From a virus: a stretch of DNA of 63,899 bases. Made by a program: the position numbers and the translations under genes. Positions 21,072 to 32,100 of the stretch are shown piece after piece. The DNA lies in the IMG/VR virus record IMGVR_UViG_3300025853_010492, positions 1 to 63,899 of that record; one strand, given 5' to 3'. Every line of letters starts with the position of its first letter. The first letter of the stretch is position 1. The notes beneath the pieces were generated by a model that was not told where the DNA came from, did not search any database, and saw only the letters and a list, made by a program, of their open reading frames with translations.

Positions 21072-21796
21072 AATGATATCAATCTACTAAAAAAATTACG
21101 TATTACTTCTATATTTGAATATCCACCATTCTCCATAAAATAATTTCCAGGTCTTATTCTGTGATGATGATACCAATCATCAACTATCTCATATTTATTG
21201 CCAGACGTTAACCAAAAATATGAGAATACTATTACATCTGCAGATGCATGATATGGAGTATTAACGAAGTATCTTTTTTGTGTTTTTAAATATTGTTCCC
21301 TATTAACAATAAAATTACCATTATTTAAAAACCACGATAACTTATGCATACTAGTTTCAATATATTTTTGAGTTACTTTTAAATCAAAAATTTTATCCTC
21401 ATAATTATATTGAACTATATTACCATCAGACATTATTAAAGTACTCTCGATATAACAAGTATCTTTTTTTGAATAGTCTAAGTTTTTAATTACATCAAAG
21501 ATACATTCATCAAACCAATTGTCACTATCAAAAAGATATACCCATTCAGAAGTACAATTTGCAACTGTTAGATACTTGTTTATAAAAGCTTTTTGATTTA
21601 TCTCAGATCTAAAAACCTTTACCTTATCTGTATTCAAAGAGTTTAGTATCTTACAAAGATTACCATACTCAGTTGGATTTGATCCGTCATCATGTATTAC
21701 TATTTCACTAATAAAATCACAATTGATTGAAGTTTTTATACAATCCCAAAGATATTTGGAACTATTGTATGTTGGTATTCCCAGAGATATACTCAT
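21068..21796 (-). CDS. Family 2 glycosyltransferase, 242 aa
   Basis: The N-terminus SISLGIPTYNSSKYLWDCI and the nucleotide-binding IVIHDDGSNP segment are GT-A/GT2 features. WVYLFDSDNWFDE contains the DxD metal site (DSDN). The chain has no membrane segment. The donor and acceptor are not predictable. It overlaps the upstream methyltransferase by 35 bases and is coupled to the fucosyltransferase by ATGA. Confidence 0.88.
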   Translation of the reverse strand: MSISLGIPTYNSSKYLWDCIKTSINCDFISEIVIHDDGSNPTEYGNLCKILNSLNTDKVKVFRSEINQKAFINKYLTVANCTSEWVYLFDSDNWFDECIFDVIKNLDYSKKDTCYIESTLIMSDGNIVQYNYEDKIFDLKVTQKYIETSMHKLSWFLNNGNFIVNREQYLKTQKRYFVNTPYHASADVIVFSYFWLTSGNKYEIVDDWYHHHRIRPGNYFMENGGYSNIEVIRNFFSRLISL

Positions 21797-22451
21797 TATT
21801 CACAAATATAGTGTTTATATGATCATGAAATATTTCTGTGTATCCACTATCAATGATAAAACTTCTCAAATTTTTACAGGAATTTACTAAAGATTTATTT
21901 TCTTGGAAGTATTCATGATCATCTATAAGTTCAACAATCATCATCTTTGGTTTCCACAGATCAAGTCTAAAAGATTTAAAAACATCCTCTTCTCTTCCTT
22001 CAACATCAACAACTAATAAATCAAAGTTTTTAGGAATATCTGCCATTTGCATATAACTATCAAGTCTAACCTGCATACATTCAGATTCAGTAAACTGAGG
22101 ATGTCCAAATATAGACATAGAGGAAACCATTGTTGCCTGGTCTTTATCCATAGTAGATACTATTCCAGAACAATATACTGGCAGACGACCAACCTTTGTT
22201 CCAATAGCATAATTAGATACCTTAATCTTTGAATTATTTGAATGCCTCTTAACACATTGCTCAAAGTGTTCTTTTACTGGTTCAATATAAAATCCTCTCC
22301 ATCCAGCATCAGCAAGACAAGAAGTATTAGATACAGATTCACCATCAAAAGCACCAACCTCTACAAAGATTCTATCAACGTTCTCACCAAAGTATTTTGT
22401 ATAAATTTTATCCAGATTTGGTATCTGACAAGTCAATGATAATGTGTACAT
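21762..22451 (-). CDS. FkbM-family methyltransferase, 229 aa
   Basis: RIFVEVGAFDGESVSNTSCL is the SAM-binding glycine loop of the FkbM class, GFYIEPV is motif II, and LLVVDVEGREEDVFKSF carries the FkbM signature (D-V-E-G-x-E). It probably methylates a sugar hydroxyl. It is one of several methyltransferases in the island, consistent with O-methyl capping of the glycan made by adjacent transferases. Confidence 0.88.
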   Translation of the reverse strand: MYTLSLTCQIPNLDKIYTKYFGENVDRIFVEVGAFDGESVSNTSCLADAGWRGFYIEPVKEHFEQCVKRHSNNSKIKVSNYAIGTKVGRLPVYCSGIVSTMDKDQATMVSSMSIFGHPQFTESECMQVRLDSYMQMADIPKNFDLLVVDVEGREEDVFKSFRLDLWKPKMMIVELIDDHEYFQENKSLVNSCKNLRSFIIDSGYTEIFHDHINTIFVNNEYISGNTNIQ

Positions 22452-22454
22452 AAT

Positions 22455-23060
22455 TTACATAAAAGCACCTTTTTTAACATACCAAATATGAACTGGTCCA
22501 TCAATACCAACCAACTCATCTTCATCATAAGTATCTCTTAAATGAGCAGTAATATTACCAAAAGAAGGATGATTCCAATCATGCCCCATGATATAACCAC
22601 CATCACGAACTTTCTTTTCCCAATACTTTAAATCATTTTCAAGATCAAAATGATTACCATCAATAAAAACAAAATCTAAACTTTCATTTCTAAATTTTTT
22701 CGCAGCATTTTGTGATGTCATACGAATAATTTTACCTCTTGGGTCAAATGGTTTGATTAATTGGACAACATGTGCATGTAATCCATCAAATCCACCAAAC
22801 TCAGTATCTACATTTACAACACCAGATAGATCCCAAGTTTCTTTTTTGTACGAATCAACTCCCCATAAAGTTTCTAGATTTGTTTCTTCCAATAAGAGTT
22901 GCATATTAGATCCAAAAGCAACTCCAATTTCTACACCTGTTTTAATTTCATCTTCTCTTTCATTAATAAAATCTTTTAACCATTGATGAGATTCGTCCCA
23001 ATAACCATGGAACCTTCTTAGATTTTGTATATCGATCTCACCAGTATACTTTGTAGCCAT
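22455..23060 (-). CDS. Class I SAM methyltransferase (Methyltransf_24-like), 201 aa
   Basis: GVEIGVAFGSNMQLLL is motif I, LWGVDSY motif II, and DFVFIDGNHFDLENDLKYW followed by RDGGYIMGHDW match the small-molecule/sugar methyltransferases of the Methyltransf_24 type, including the His-Asp pairs that may bind a divalent metal. It is distinct from the FkbM type on each side. Substrate is likely a sugar or sugar nucleotide. Confidence 0.85.
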   Translation of the reverse strand: MATKYTGEIDIQNLRRFHGYWDESHQWLKDFINEREDEIKTGVEIGVAFGSNMQLLLEETNLETLWGVDSYKKETWDLSGVVNVDTEFGGFDGLHAHVVQLIKPFDPRGKIIRMTSQNAAKKFRNESLDFVFIDGNHFDLENDLKYWEKKVRDGGYIMGHDWNHPSFGNITAHLRDTYDEDELVGIDGPVHIWYVKKGAFM

Positions 23061-23067
23061 TTAACAA

Positions 23068-23685
23068 TTACTCCTGTTTTACGTAAAATGCATCACCCCA
23101 ACCATGATCTTCCCACCAATCAGTTTCAATTCTCTCAAAAGAAAACTTAGATAAAAAATCATCAATATCTTCTATATATGCATTGTTCTCATAGATCTCA
23201 TCACTATTAACTTCACAATAAATGTAATCAATATATTGAAGGGTATTCTCTGCCCCCTTCAATACTTCAAGTTCATATCCCTGAACATCAATATTTAACA
23301 TATTATATTCTGTGAGATTGTAATCATCCAATCTATTAACTTCTACCTTTTCTGTTTTATCAAAAGTAACGTCTGGATATAATTGTAAATGTTTTTTTGG
23401 TTTTAATATAGAACTACTCTCACATTGATTACTACTTAAATACATATCAACAATTTTATTTGTACTTCCCAATGCGACTTGATGCCCTGTTATATTTGCA
23501 TTGTAGTTAGAAGCGTGAGACGCAACCTTATAAAAATTATCTAGAACTGGTTCAAATAGAACAATATTCTTGATTCCATTGTTAATATAAACTGGTATCT
23601 CTTCACCATGATGAGCACCTACGTGAATAACTCCTGTGATTTCCATTTTATAACTATTAAAAATTGTATTAAAATCTATTAACAT
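23068..23685 (-). CDS. FkbM-family methyltransferase, 205 aa
   Basis: Starts at ATG 23685 rather than the upstream TTG. GVIHVGAHHGEEIPVY is the SAM loop, NIVLFEPV motif II, and MLNIDVQGYELEVLKGAE is the exact FkbM signature (D-V-Q-G-x-E). It probably O-methylates a sugar. It shares family but little identity with the 21762-22451 protein, so the two likely have different targets. Confidence 0.9.
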   Translation of the reverse strand: MLIDFNTIFNSYKMEITGVIHVGAHHGEEIPVYINNGIKNIVLFEPVLDNFYKVASHASNYNANITGHQVALGSTNKIVDMYLSSNQCESSSILKPKKHLQLYPDVTFDKTEKVEVNRLDDYNLTEYNMLNIDVQGYELEVLKGAENTLQYIDYIYCEVNSDEIYENNAYIEDIDDFLSKFSFERIETDWWEDHGWGDAFYVKQE

Positions 23686-23687
23686 TA

Positions 23688-24425
23688 TCAAAAAATCCAG
23701 TCTGGATAAAGTACATGCTTTCCATAATTCCCATTATTAATTCTAATATATATCTCTGGTCTGTCTGGAACTATATTATAGTATTCCAGATTTTGTCTCA
23801 ACATAGTTTCTGGTTGATATTTTTCAAATTCTATATTGTATAGATTATTATAAACATTAGAATACTGATCCATAATATGAGATTTACCAAAAGCAAACTG
23901 ATCATTTATACCATTATCCCAATCTTCTCCAGCAGGAATACATAAGTCACTATCATACTTAGATAAATCAAAATATTCATCGTAAATATAATCGCTGTCC
24001 ATTCTCATTCTGACAACTTTATCAAAAACCATAGAGTTTTCATCTTCATATTTCATTTTTAATTCATTAGACTTGAAGATAGAATAATACATACTAATAG
24101 GACTAATTGTATAGTTATCAATAGGACTACATTTTGTCAAGATGTCAGTATAAATTTTTTTAAATTTTGGTTCCAATGAAATAAAATTCTCAACTAAAGC
24201 AGACTCATAATTAAAAGAATCTAAGAATCCAATACTATCTTCAGCAATCCTATCTAATTCTTTATACTCTGGTTGAAATACTTTACTTGTAAAGAATTCT
24301 TTGTTTTGAACTTTCCAAGTATGTATAAAGATTTTTATATTCTCATTAGGAATTATTTTTTCTATAGTTCTAAGAGCATTTTCTGGATACCTAATTAGTC
24401 CAGATAAACATATTGCAACATTCAT
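23688..24425 (-). CDS. Putative GT-A-like sugar transferase, 245 aa
   Basis: It starts with NVAICLSGLIRYPENALRTI and continues with IKIFIHTWKV. The second glycan operon has a protein of the same layout (61073-61804: KVALAFFGQPRF, TDVFCHTWW), so both belong to one uncharacterised family with a GT-A-like N-terminus. VVRMRMDSDYIYDEYFDLS gives a DSD metal-binding-like site. No close enzyme is recognised; a transferase role is inferred from fold cues and the operon. Confidence 0.6.
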   Translation of the reverse strand: MNVAICLSGLIRYPENALRTIEKIIPNENIKIFIHTWKVQNKEFFTSKVFQPEYKELDRIAEDSIGFLDSFNYESALVENFISLEPKFKKIYTDILTKCSPIDNYTISPISMYYSIFKSNELKMKYEDENSMVFDKVVRMRMDSDYIYDEYFDLSKYDSDLCIPAGEDWDNGINDQFAFGKSHIMDQYSNVYNNLYNIEFEKYQPETMLRQNLEYYNIVPDRPEIYIRINNGNYGKHVLYPDWIF

Positions 24426-24430
24426 ATTAT

Positions 24431-25441
24431 TTAAAATATAAAGTTTTGAACATAATTTTTATTAATCTTTAAAAGATAAGCAGCATTATCTTGGAATCCA
24501 AATGTGATCAGATAATCATCTCCATACTCACACATGCCAACAGCAAATTCAATCTCTGCTTCCATGAATGAAAATTGTCTAGAGACTTTTACAATATCCC
24601 AATTCTTATCCCAAACAATAAATCTATGTCTATAGATACCATCTTTACGATCTTGTTCACTTTTGGTTAAGTATGTCTCGTGACATAACGTAATATGACC
24701 ACCATCACCGAAAGGAAGAACCTGAGATCCTCCTCTTAGATCAATACAACCAATATCTCTCCAATCCTTTATAACTACACTCTCTGTAGTATTAGATTCA
24801 ATATCATATCTCACAACTTCTGTGCCATTAGTCCACTTAACAAAATGCCATGGCATATCAACAATAGGCATCCAGTTCTTTTCACAATAAGATTCCCTAT
24901 TACCTGGAGTTGGAATACGATATTGAGCAATCTCTTTTACATAATCAGGACCAATCTCAATCTCTGATAGTTCCATTCTACCAGTACCAATAGTATCTAG
25001 ATCTCTTCTAACACCACACATGAAGAGTCTTCCATCCCAACGGAAAATTCTAGAGTCTTCAAGACCTACAAAATCCCAAAGTTCTTTGTCGGGAAAATCT
25101 GATGTATCAATATGTCTTTGCCATACTGGATTCATATTAGAATCATACTCACACAAAATATTCTTTGTGCGAAGCTTCCAATCATTCTCTGGATGAATAT
25201 AAACTAGAGGACCCCAGGGATGCTCATACTTCTTAATCTCAGAATGATACAAGGTATAGTTAATATTCCTTAAATTTACTAAAAGCCTATCTCCATCCAA
25301 ATAAATTGAAGGATTTGTTAGAGAAGGTCCTTTAAGTATTGAAGAGTCTGTTACTAATGGATGAATACTTCCTCCACCATTCTCAATACAATCTTTCACA
25401 AAATTCATACTTTGATTAGCAACATGTAATGGTCTATTCAT
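24431..25441 (-). CDS. Five-blade beta-propeller glycosidase/phosphorylase-like protein (GH43/GH130-like), 336 aa
   Basis: Repeated blades are visible: PSLTNPSIYLDGDRLLV, GLEDSRIFRWDGRLFM, CEKNWMPIVDMPWHFV, RGGSQVLPFGDGGHITL and EIEFAVGMCEYGDDYLI. EDSR, EKNW and GGSQ motifs recall the GH130-like and related propeller proteins that act on mannosides or occur next to glycosyltransferases. Catalytic identity is uncertain and it may be a carbohydrate-binding module. It is the first gene of the island behind a consensus promoter. Confidence 0.65.
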   Translation of the reverse strand: MNRPLHVANQSMNFVKDCIENGGGSIHPLVTDSSILKGPSLTNPSIYLDGDRLLVNLRNINYTLYHSEIKKYEHPWGPLVYIHPENDWKLRTKNILCEYDSNMNPVWQRHIDTSDFPDKELWDFVGLEDSRIFRWDGRLFMCGVRRDLDTIGTGRMELSEIEIGPDYVKEIAQYRIPTPGNRESYCEKNWMPIVDMPWHFVKWTNGTEVVRYDIESNTTESVVIKDWRDIGCIDLRGGSQVLPFGDGGHITLCHETYLTKSEQDRKDGIYRHRFIVWDKNWDIVKVSRQFSFMEAEIEFAVGMCEYGDDYLITFGFQDNAAYLLKINKNYVQNFIF

Positions 25442-25468
25442 ATTAATTCAATGATTCATAAAGTATCT

Positions 25469-25490
25469 ATAAGAGTTTAAAAGCTCTTAT
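25469..25490. other. Leader hairpin before the glycan island
   Basis: ATAAGAG/CTCTTAT forms a seven-base stem with an eight-base loop between the promoter at 25514-25542 and the first gene of the island. The T-rich side lies on the plus strand, so it is not a minus-strand terminator. Confidence 0.4.
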
Positions 25491-25513
25491 TTTTTATTAA
25501 CCTTAGCAAAGGT

Positions 25514-25542
25514 ATTGTATCTATATTTGACCACCATGTCAA
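25514..25542 (-). promoter_or_regulatory. Sigma70-type promoter of the glycan island, TTGACA-17-TACAAT
   Basis: A consensus TTGACA is 17 bases from TACAAT on the minus strand, 73 bases before the ATG at 25441. The -35 forms part of a small dyad (TTGAC/GTCAA). This suggests early expression of the nine-gene glycan island, unlike the late-box fibre genes next door. Confidence 0.75.
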
Positions 25543-25551
25543 GATTGACTT

Positions 25552-26178
25552 TTAGGTTTTCATGATGTATGCTAGTGCATAATAAGGAGGTCTATTCTCA
25601 TGAGCATTGCCACTACCAGCATTTCCAACACTAACAGACACTGGATGACTATGAGAACCTGCAGAATTAACTGATACACTTACTGGATGAGTATGAGCAC
25701 CTGCAGGTGAAGTAGTTCTAGCTTGAGTGCCTTGGTTAACTGCATTACCAGCACCATCTTTTGGAGCATTTTGTGAGGCAGTTCCTGTGTATGCGTGAGA
25801 GTGAGTACCTGCAGGTCCTGTAGACCCACTTGCTGGGTGAGAGTGAGATCCAGCAGATCCACTAGAACCAGATCCTGGATGATTATGTACAGGTAGTTGT
25901 GCTGTTGTTAGTGTTACAGTATCAGAACCACCAGTAGCAGCTACAGCATATCCATTACCTGCACCAACAACAAACCTGTCCCTAAGATCTGGTGTACTAT
26001 TAAGACCATCACATAAAACCCATCCAGTAGGTATCGATGCTGTTGAACCAGACCATAAAATAATACCTCCACTAGGAACTGATCCTCCTGGTCCTGCACC
26101 AGTATCCATGCTGGTGCATGTCATTACTCCTGTTAGATTTAAATTTTCACCTGTTATGTCCGCCGCTAAAATAGGCAT
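25552..26178 (-). CDS. Tail collar-domain protein with five HxH motifs (short-tail-fibre-like), 208 aa
   Basis: Residues about 38-90 form a Phage Tail Collar domain: GGIILWSGSTASIPTGWVLC, then DLRDRFVVGAG. The C-terminal region repeats His-x-His motifs: HNH, HSH, HSH, HTH and HSH. In T4 gp12 and similar fibres such motifs bind a metal ion along the trimer axis and make a needle-like tip. It ends ENRPPYYALAYIMKT, the common end of this family. Its start overlaps the stop of the giant fibre (ATGA), so the two are probably made together and this could be the tip or an independent short fibre. Confidence 0.9.
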   Translation of the reverse strand: MPILAADITGENLNLTGVMTCTSMDTGAGPGGSVPSGGIILWSGSTASIPTGWVLCDGLNSTPDLRDRFVVGAGNGYAVAATGGSDTVTLTTAQLPVHNHPGSGSSGSAGSHSHPASGSTGPAGTHSHAYTGTASQNAPKDGAGNAVNQGTQARTTSPAGAHTHPVSVSVNSAGSHSHPVSVSVGNAGSGNAHENRPPYYALAYIMKT

Positions 26179-29100
26179 CAGTCTACCTCCGATAACATGA
26201 ACTTAAACTTTTTACCATTTCTTCTATTAATTAGGAACAAATCATTCTCTCCTTCTTGAATTGTATATTCACCCCATGTTCCATCAACATCATTTGTAGA
26301 ACCCTCATTACTAAGATTAATATCATTTGTATAAATGTTTGCCCAGCGAAGAGTGGTTGAACCAAGATCTCTTGTATTATTTGTATTTGGAACAATATTT
26401 CCAGCAATTGTTAGAACACTTCCAGTAAAGGTAAGATTTGCTTCTGCATTAACTGTTCCAGCAGAACCAGTAGCAGTTATGACTCTATTGTCTACATTAT
26501 TTGAAATTGTTGTTGTATTTGCAGAACCCTGAGTGCCTTGAGTTGCTTGGGTTCCTTGATTACCTTGGAGTCCTTGTGTACCTTGGCGTCCTTGAAGACC
26601 TTGAGTTCCCTGGCGTCCTTGGCGTCCTTGGTTTCCTTGGAGACCTTGAGTACCTTGGGTTGCCTGTGTACCTTGATTACCTTGTGTACCTTGGTTACTT
26701 AAACCTTGCGTACCTTGGCGTCCTTGTGTACCTTGGCGTCCCTGAAGACCTTGAGTTCCCTGGCGTCCTTGGCGTCCTTGGTTTCCTTGGAGACCCTGGT
26801 TACCTTGGCGTCCTTGGTTACCTTGGCGTCCTTGGTTACCTTGTGTACCTTGGTTACTTAAACCTTGCGTACCTTGGCGTCCTTGGTTACCCTGGTTACC
26901 TTGGCGTCCTTGGTTACCTTGTGTACCTTGGTTACTTAAACCTTGCGTACCTTGGCGTCCTTGGTTTCCTTGGAGACCCTGGTTACCTTGGCGTCCTTGG
27001 CGACCTTGATTACCCTGAAGACCTTGGTTACCTTGGCGTCCTTGGTTACCTTGATTACCTTGGTTACCTTGACGACCCTGACGACCTTGGTTTCCTTGGA
27101 GACCCTGATTACCTTGACGACCTTGATTACCTTGTGTACCTTGTCTTCCTTGTACACCCTGAACACCAGATCTTGTAAATGCTAGCGTTACTTCTTCACT
27201 TACTGATGGTGAAGTACCTGCAAGATAATTGACTGGGATGGTATAATAAGTACCATTATCAGTTATATTTCCATCAACTTCAAAAATAACAACAGTATTA
27301 TCTGAAGATAGAGCTGAGATTATGTAAATATAACCTCTATTCAATCCTCCAGTTAGTGTTGTATCATCCCAACTTGCGATCCATCCCGATTGATTATTGC
27401 TTAAAGCATCAATATCATTAACTGTAATAGAAGTTACAGAAGATGCTGTTGCATTATTGAATCTAATTTGACCAGAAGATGGTGCTCCAGTTCCTCCATA
27501 TGCATAAGGAACTCCACCACGGTTACCAATGTTGCCCTGGTTACCTTGGTTACCCTGATTACCCTGATTACCTTGGTTACCTTGGCGTCCTTGGTTACCC
27601 TGAAGACCCTGGTTTCCTTGGCGTCCTTGATTACCTTGATTACCTTGGTTACCCTGATTACCTTGATTACCTTGGTTACCTTGGCGTCCTTGGTTACCTT
27701 GGAGTCCCTGATTACCTTGATTACCTTGGTTACCCTGATTACCCTGGTTACCTTGATTACCTTGGTTACCTTGATTACCTTGGTTACCTTGGAGACCCTG
27801 AACACCAGATCTTGTGAATGCTAAAGTAATTTCTTGGTTTACGGAAGGATTTGTCCCACTGAGCGGATTAACTGGAATGGTATAATAAGAACCATTATTT
27901 GAAATATTTCCATCAACTTCAAAAATGTTTACTGTGGTTTGTGAAGATAGGGCTGAGATTATGTAAATATAACCTCTGTTCAATCCTCCAGTTAATGTTG
28001 TATCATCCCAACTTGCAATCCAGTTTGATTGATCATTACTTAATTGATCAATATCATGAACTTGAATTGCAGTGATGCTAGCAAAGGTTCCGTTGTTATA
28101 TCTTACTTGTCCAGATGAAGGAACTCCTGTTCCTCCCCAACGATAAGGAACTCCACCACGGTTACCGATATTACCTTGGTTACCCTGATTACCCTGGTTA
28201 CCTTGATTACCTTGATTACCCTGGTTGCCCTGAAGTCCCTGATTACCTTGATTGCCTTGGTTACCCTGGTTACCCTGGAGACCTTGGTTTCCTTGGTTGC
28301 CTTGGTTACCCTGGTTGCCTTGGTTACCCTGGTTGCCTTGGTTACCTTGGAGTCCCTGATTACCTTGATTACCCTGATTACCTTGGTTACCCTGATTACC
28401 TTGGTTGCCTTGGTTACCTTGGAGTCCCTGAGTACCTGCTCTATTGAAGTTAAATACTAACTTCTCAGTATTTGCAGGTCTAGATCCAGACACATATGAT
28501 ACTGGGATTCTATAGAAACCAGAAGCAACTTGAACTGCACCCGTGACATTGAATACATTTACATTATTATCTGCACTATCCGCAGATGTTATTACAAGAT
28601 TACCTCTAGTAAGACCAGTGTTTAATGTAGTATCATCCCAAGTGTTGTACCACCCAGTTTGATTGTTGCCAAGAACATCTAAGTTATCAATATAAATGAA
28701 GCTCACTGAGCTCATTGTTGCATTGTTATATCTTACATTTCCATTTCCAGGATCTGCGTTAGTAGTGGTTGTAGAGAAGTTATAAGGAACTCCACCACGG
28801 TTACCGTAGTTACCTTGGTTACCCTGCAATCCTTGATTACCTTGGTTACCCTGATTACCCTGGTTACCCTGGTTACCTTGGTTACCCTGCAATCCTTGAT
28901 TACCTTGGTTACCCTGATTACCCTGGTTACCCTGGTTACCTTGGTTACCCTGCAATCCTTGATTACCTTGGTTACCCTGATTACCCTGGTTACCCTGGTT
29001 ACCCTGGTTTCCTTGGTTGCCCTGGTTACCTTGCAGTCCTTGGTTACCTTGGTTGCCTTGATTACCTTGAACACCCTGGACACCAGATCTTGTAAATGCT

Positions 29101-32100
29101 ATGGTAAGTTCTGTTCCGTTTGAGGGAACAGAACCACTAATAGGATTGACTGGAATAGTGTAATATGATCCATTATTTGTTGCACTACCATCAACTTCAA
29201 AAATATTGACAGTATTTTGTGCGGAGTTTGCAGAGATAAGGTAGATATAACCTCTGTTCAATCCACCAGTTAATGCTGTATCATCCCAACTTGCAATCCA
29301 GTTTGACTGGTCATTACTTAAAGCATCAATATCATTGATTCTAAGTTCAGTAATACTGGAGAATGTTCCACTATTATATGTAACTGTACCTGATCCAGGA
29401 GCTCCTCCACCAGATCCTTGGAAGTCATAAGGAACTCCACCACGGTTACCAATGTTACCCTGGAGACCTTGAACACCCTGGTTACCAACTGGTTGGATAA
29501 CAGCAAAGACCTTATCACCATCAGAGAATGTTCCAGTCTGTGCAATCTTTGTACATGAATAACTTCTCCATCCACCATTATCTGTTCTAGCACTTTCAAT
29601 GGAGAAGATAACATAATCTAAGTTATTAACTTCTCTTTGAACAGTAACAATAGATCTAGGAATGTTATCAGAATAATCTAGAGAAGCAAGAATACCTTCA
29701 ACATCACTCAAGTTAATATCAGTTTCACTAATTCTGAATGTTGTGAAGTTTGCAGTTACAGCGGCATTAAATCCAAGATGTCCTGTTCCTGGATCAGAGT
29801 TTGCAGTAGAAGTAGTGTATTCAAATGTAGATCCGAGAGATCTTGCAGCAGCGATACCCTGTAAACCTTGTAGACCTTGATTACCTTGGTTACCCTGATT
29901 ACCTTGATTACCTTGGTTGCCCTGATTACCTTGGTTACCTTGATTACCTTGGAGTCCTTGATTACCTTGGTTGCCTTGATTACCCTGATTACCCTGATTA
30001 CCTTGGTTGCCTTGGTTACCCTGCAATCCTTGGTTACCCTGGTTACCCTGGTTACCCTGATTACCTTGATTACCTTGGTTGCCCTGATTACCTTGGTTAC
30101 CTTGATTACCTTGGAGTCCTTGATTACCTTGGTTGCCTTGATTACCCTGGTTACCTTGAAGTCCCTGTACGCCAGTTTTTGTAAAGAAGACTGTTACTTC
30201 TTGACCATTTGATGGTAAATTACCACTCAAGTATGTGACTGGTACTCTATAATATGAAGTATTGTTCTCAACAGTATTGTTTACATAGAATACTGCGGTA
30301 ACATTTGTTGAACTGTCTGCCGATGTAATATAGATATAACCACGATTTAAACCAGCATTAACTACTGTATCATCCCAAGTATTGTACCAACCAGTTTGAT
30401 TTACTCCAAACTCATCAGTGTCATCAAAATACATGTTTGTGACACTACCAATAGTACCAGAGTTGAATCTAAGTCTTCCTTGACCACCAGATCCAGCAGC
30501 AGTGTTAGTATCGAATAGGTAAGGGATGCCACCACGGTCTCCAAGCATACCTTGGTTACCCTGATTACCTTGATTTCCTTGGTTACCTTGGTTACCTTGC
30601 AATCCCTGGTTACCCTGGTTGCCTTGATTACCCTGATTACCTTGGTTGCCTTGGTTGCCTTGGAGTCCTTGATTTCCTTGGTTACCTTGATTACCTTGGT
30701 TACCTTGATTACCTTGGTTGCCCTGGTTGCCTTGGCGTCCTTGGTTACCTTGTAGACCCTGGTTACCCTGATTACCCTGGTTACCCTGGTTACCTTGAGT
30801 ACCTTGAGGTCCAGCAACAGAAATACTTACAATTAGTTCAGTATTATTACTGATAGTTGTGGTTGTTGATATAACATTAGTAATTGAAATAGTGTGCCAT
30901 CCACCAGCACCAGAAGCATTTTGAGTAACTCCTGTAATTTCATATACATTGTATGCTGTTAAATCATTAGCAAGACCAATTCTGATGAATCCTCTCTTGT
31001 TTACCGATCCATATTCAGTAATTGTTTGTAGGAATGTGTCAAGATTTACATTATCACTGTTTGTATTATCAATATAAACTGCTGTTGCACTAGCAATATT
31101 TGCATTATTAAATCTTAAATTACCACTTCCAGGATCACTTGCAGTGGTTGAATTATTATAGAAATAATTGTAACTATTTTCAGAATCTCTACCTTTAATA
31201 CCCTGGTTTCCTTGAAGACCTTGATTACCTTGGAGACCTTGAGCACCTGCAGGAGTAAAGTTAATTGATAACTGTTCATTATTTCCTGGTAAAGTACCAG
31301 AAATGTAGGTAACAGGTATTCTATAATATCCAGTTTGAGCAATAACATCTCCACTAACTGCAAAAGCATTTACTGTAGTTTGGTTGGAGTCAGAAGAAGT
31401 TATATACAAATAACCTCTAACCAATCCAGTATTTGTTACAGTATCATCCCATGTGTTATACCATGCCGTCTGATTGTTACCTAGATCATCTAAGTTATCA
31501 ATATAAAATTCAGTAACAGATGCAATATTGCTATTGTTATATCTTACGACACCATTTCCAGGATCTGCATTAGTAGTGGTTGTAGAGAAGATATATGGAT
31601 TTCCTCCACGACTACCAGTATTACCCTGAAGACCCTGATTACCTTGATTGCCCTGGTTACCCTGGTTACCTTGACGACCTTGATTGCCTTGGAGTCCTTG
31701 ATTGCCTTGAACACCTTGCTGTCCACTCTTAGTAAAGACAACACTCAAATCTTGCCCATTTGATGGTAAAGAACCAGTAAGGTTATTTACAGGTACGCTG
31801 TAGTATGTTCCATTATTAACTACTGGACCATCAACAAAGAATACTGCTGTTACATTTGATGTACTATCAGCACTACTAATATAAATGTAACCTCTATTAA
31901 GTCCATTATTTACTATTGTATCATCAAAAGTATCGTACCAACCAGTTTGATCAACACCAAATGAATCTGTATCATCAAAATAAAGAGTGCTTACGTTTGC
32001 AATATTGGAATCATTGAATCTAATAACACCTTGTCCACCTGTTCCTGCAGTTGTAGTAGTATCAAAGGAATACCTAACACCACCACGGTCTCCAAGCATA

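Noticed and set aside
25469-25490. Plus-strand terminator
   Set aside because: It has a T-rich tract on the plus strand, but no plus-strand gene lies nearby; it falls in the leader of the minus-strand island.
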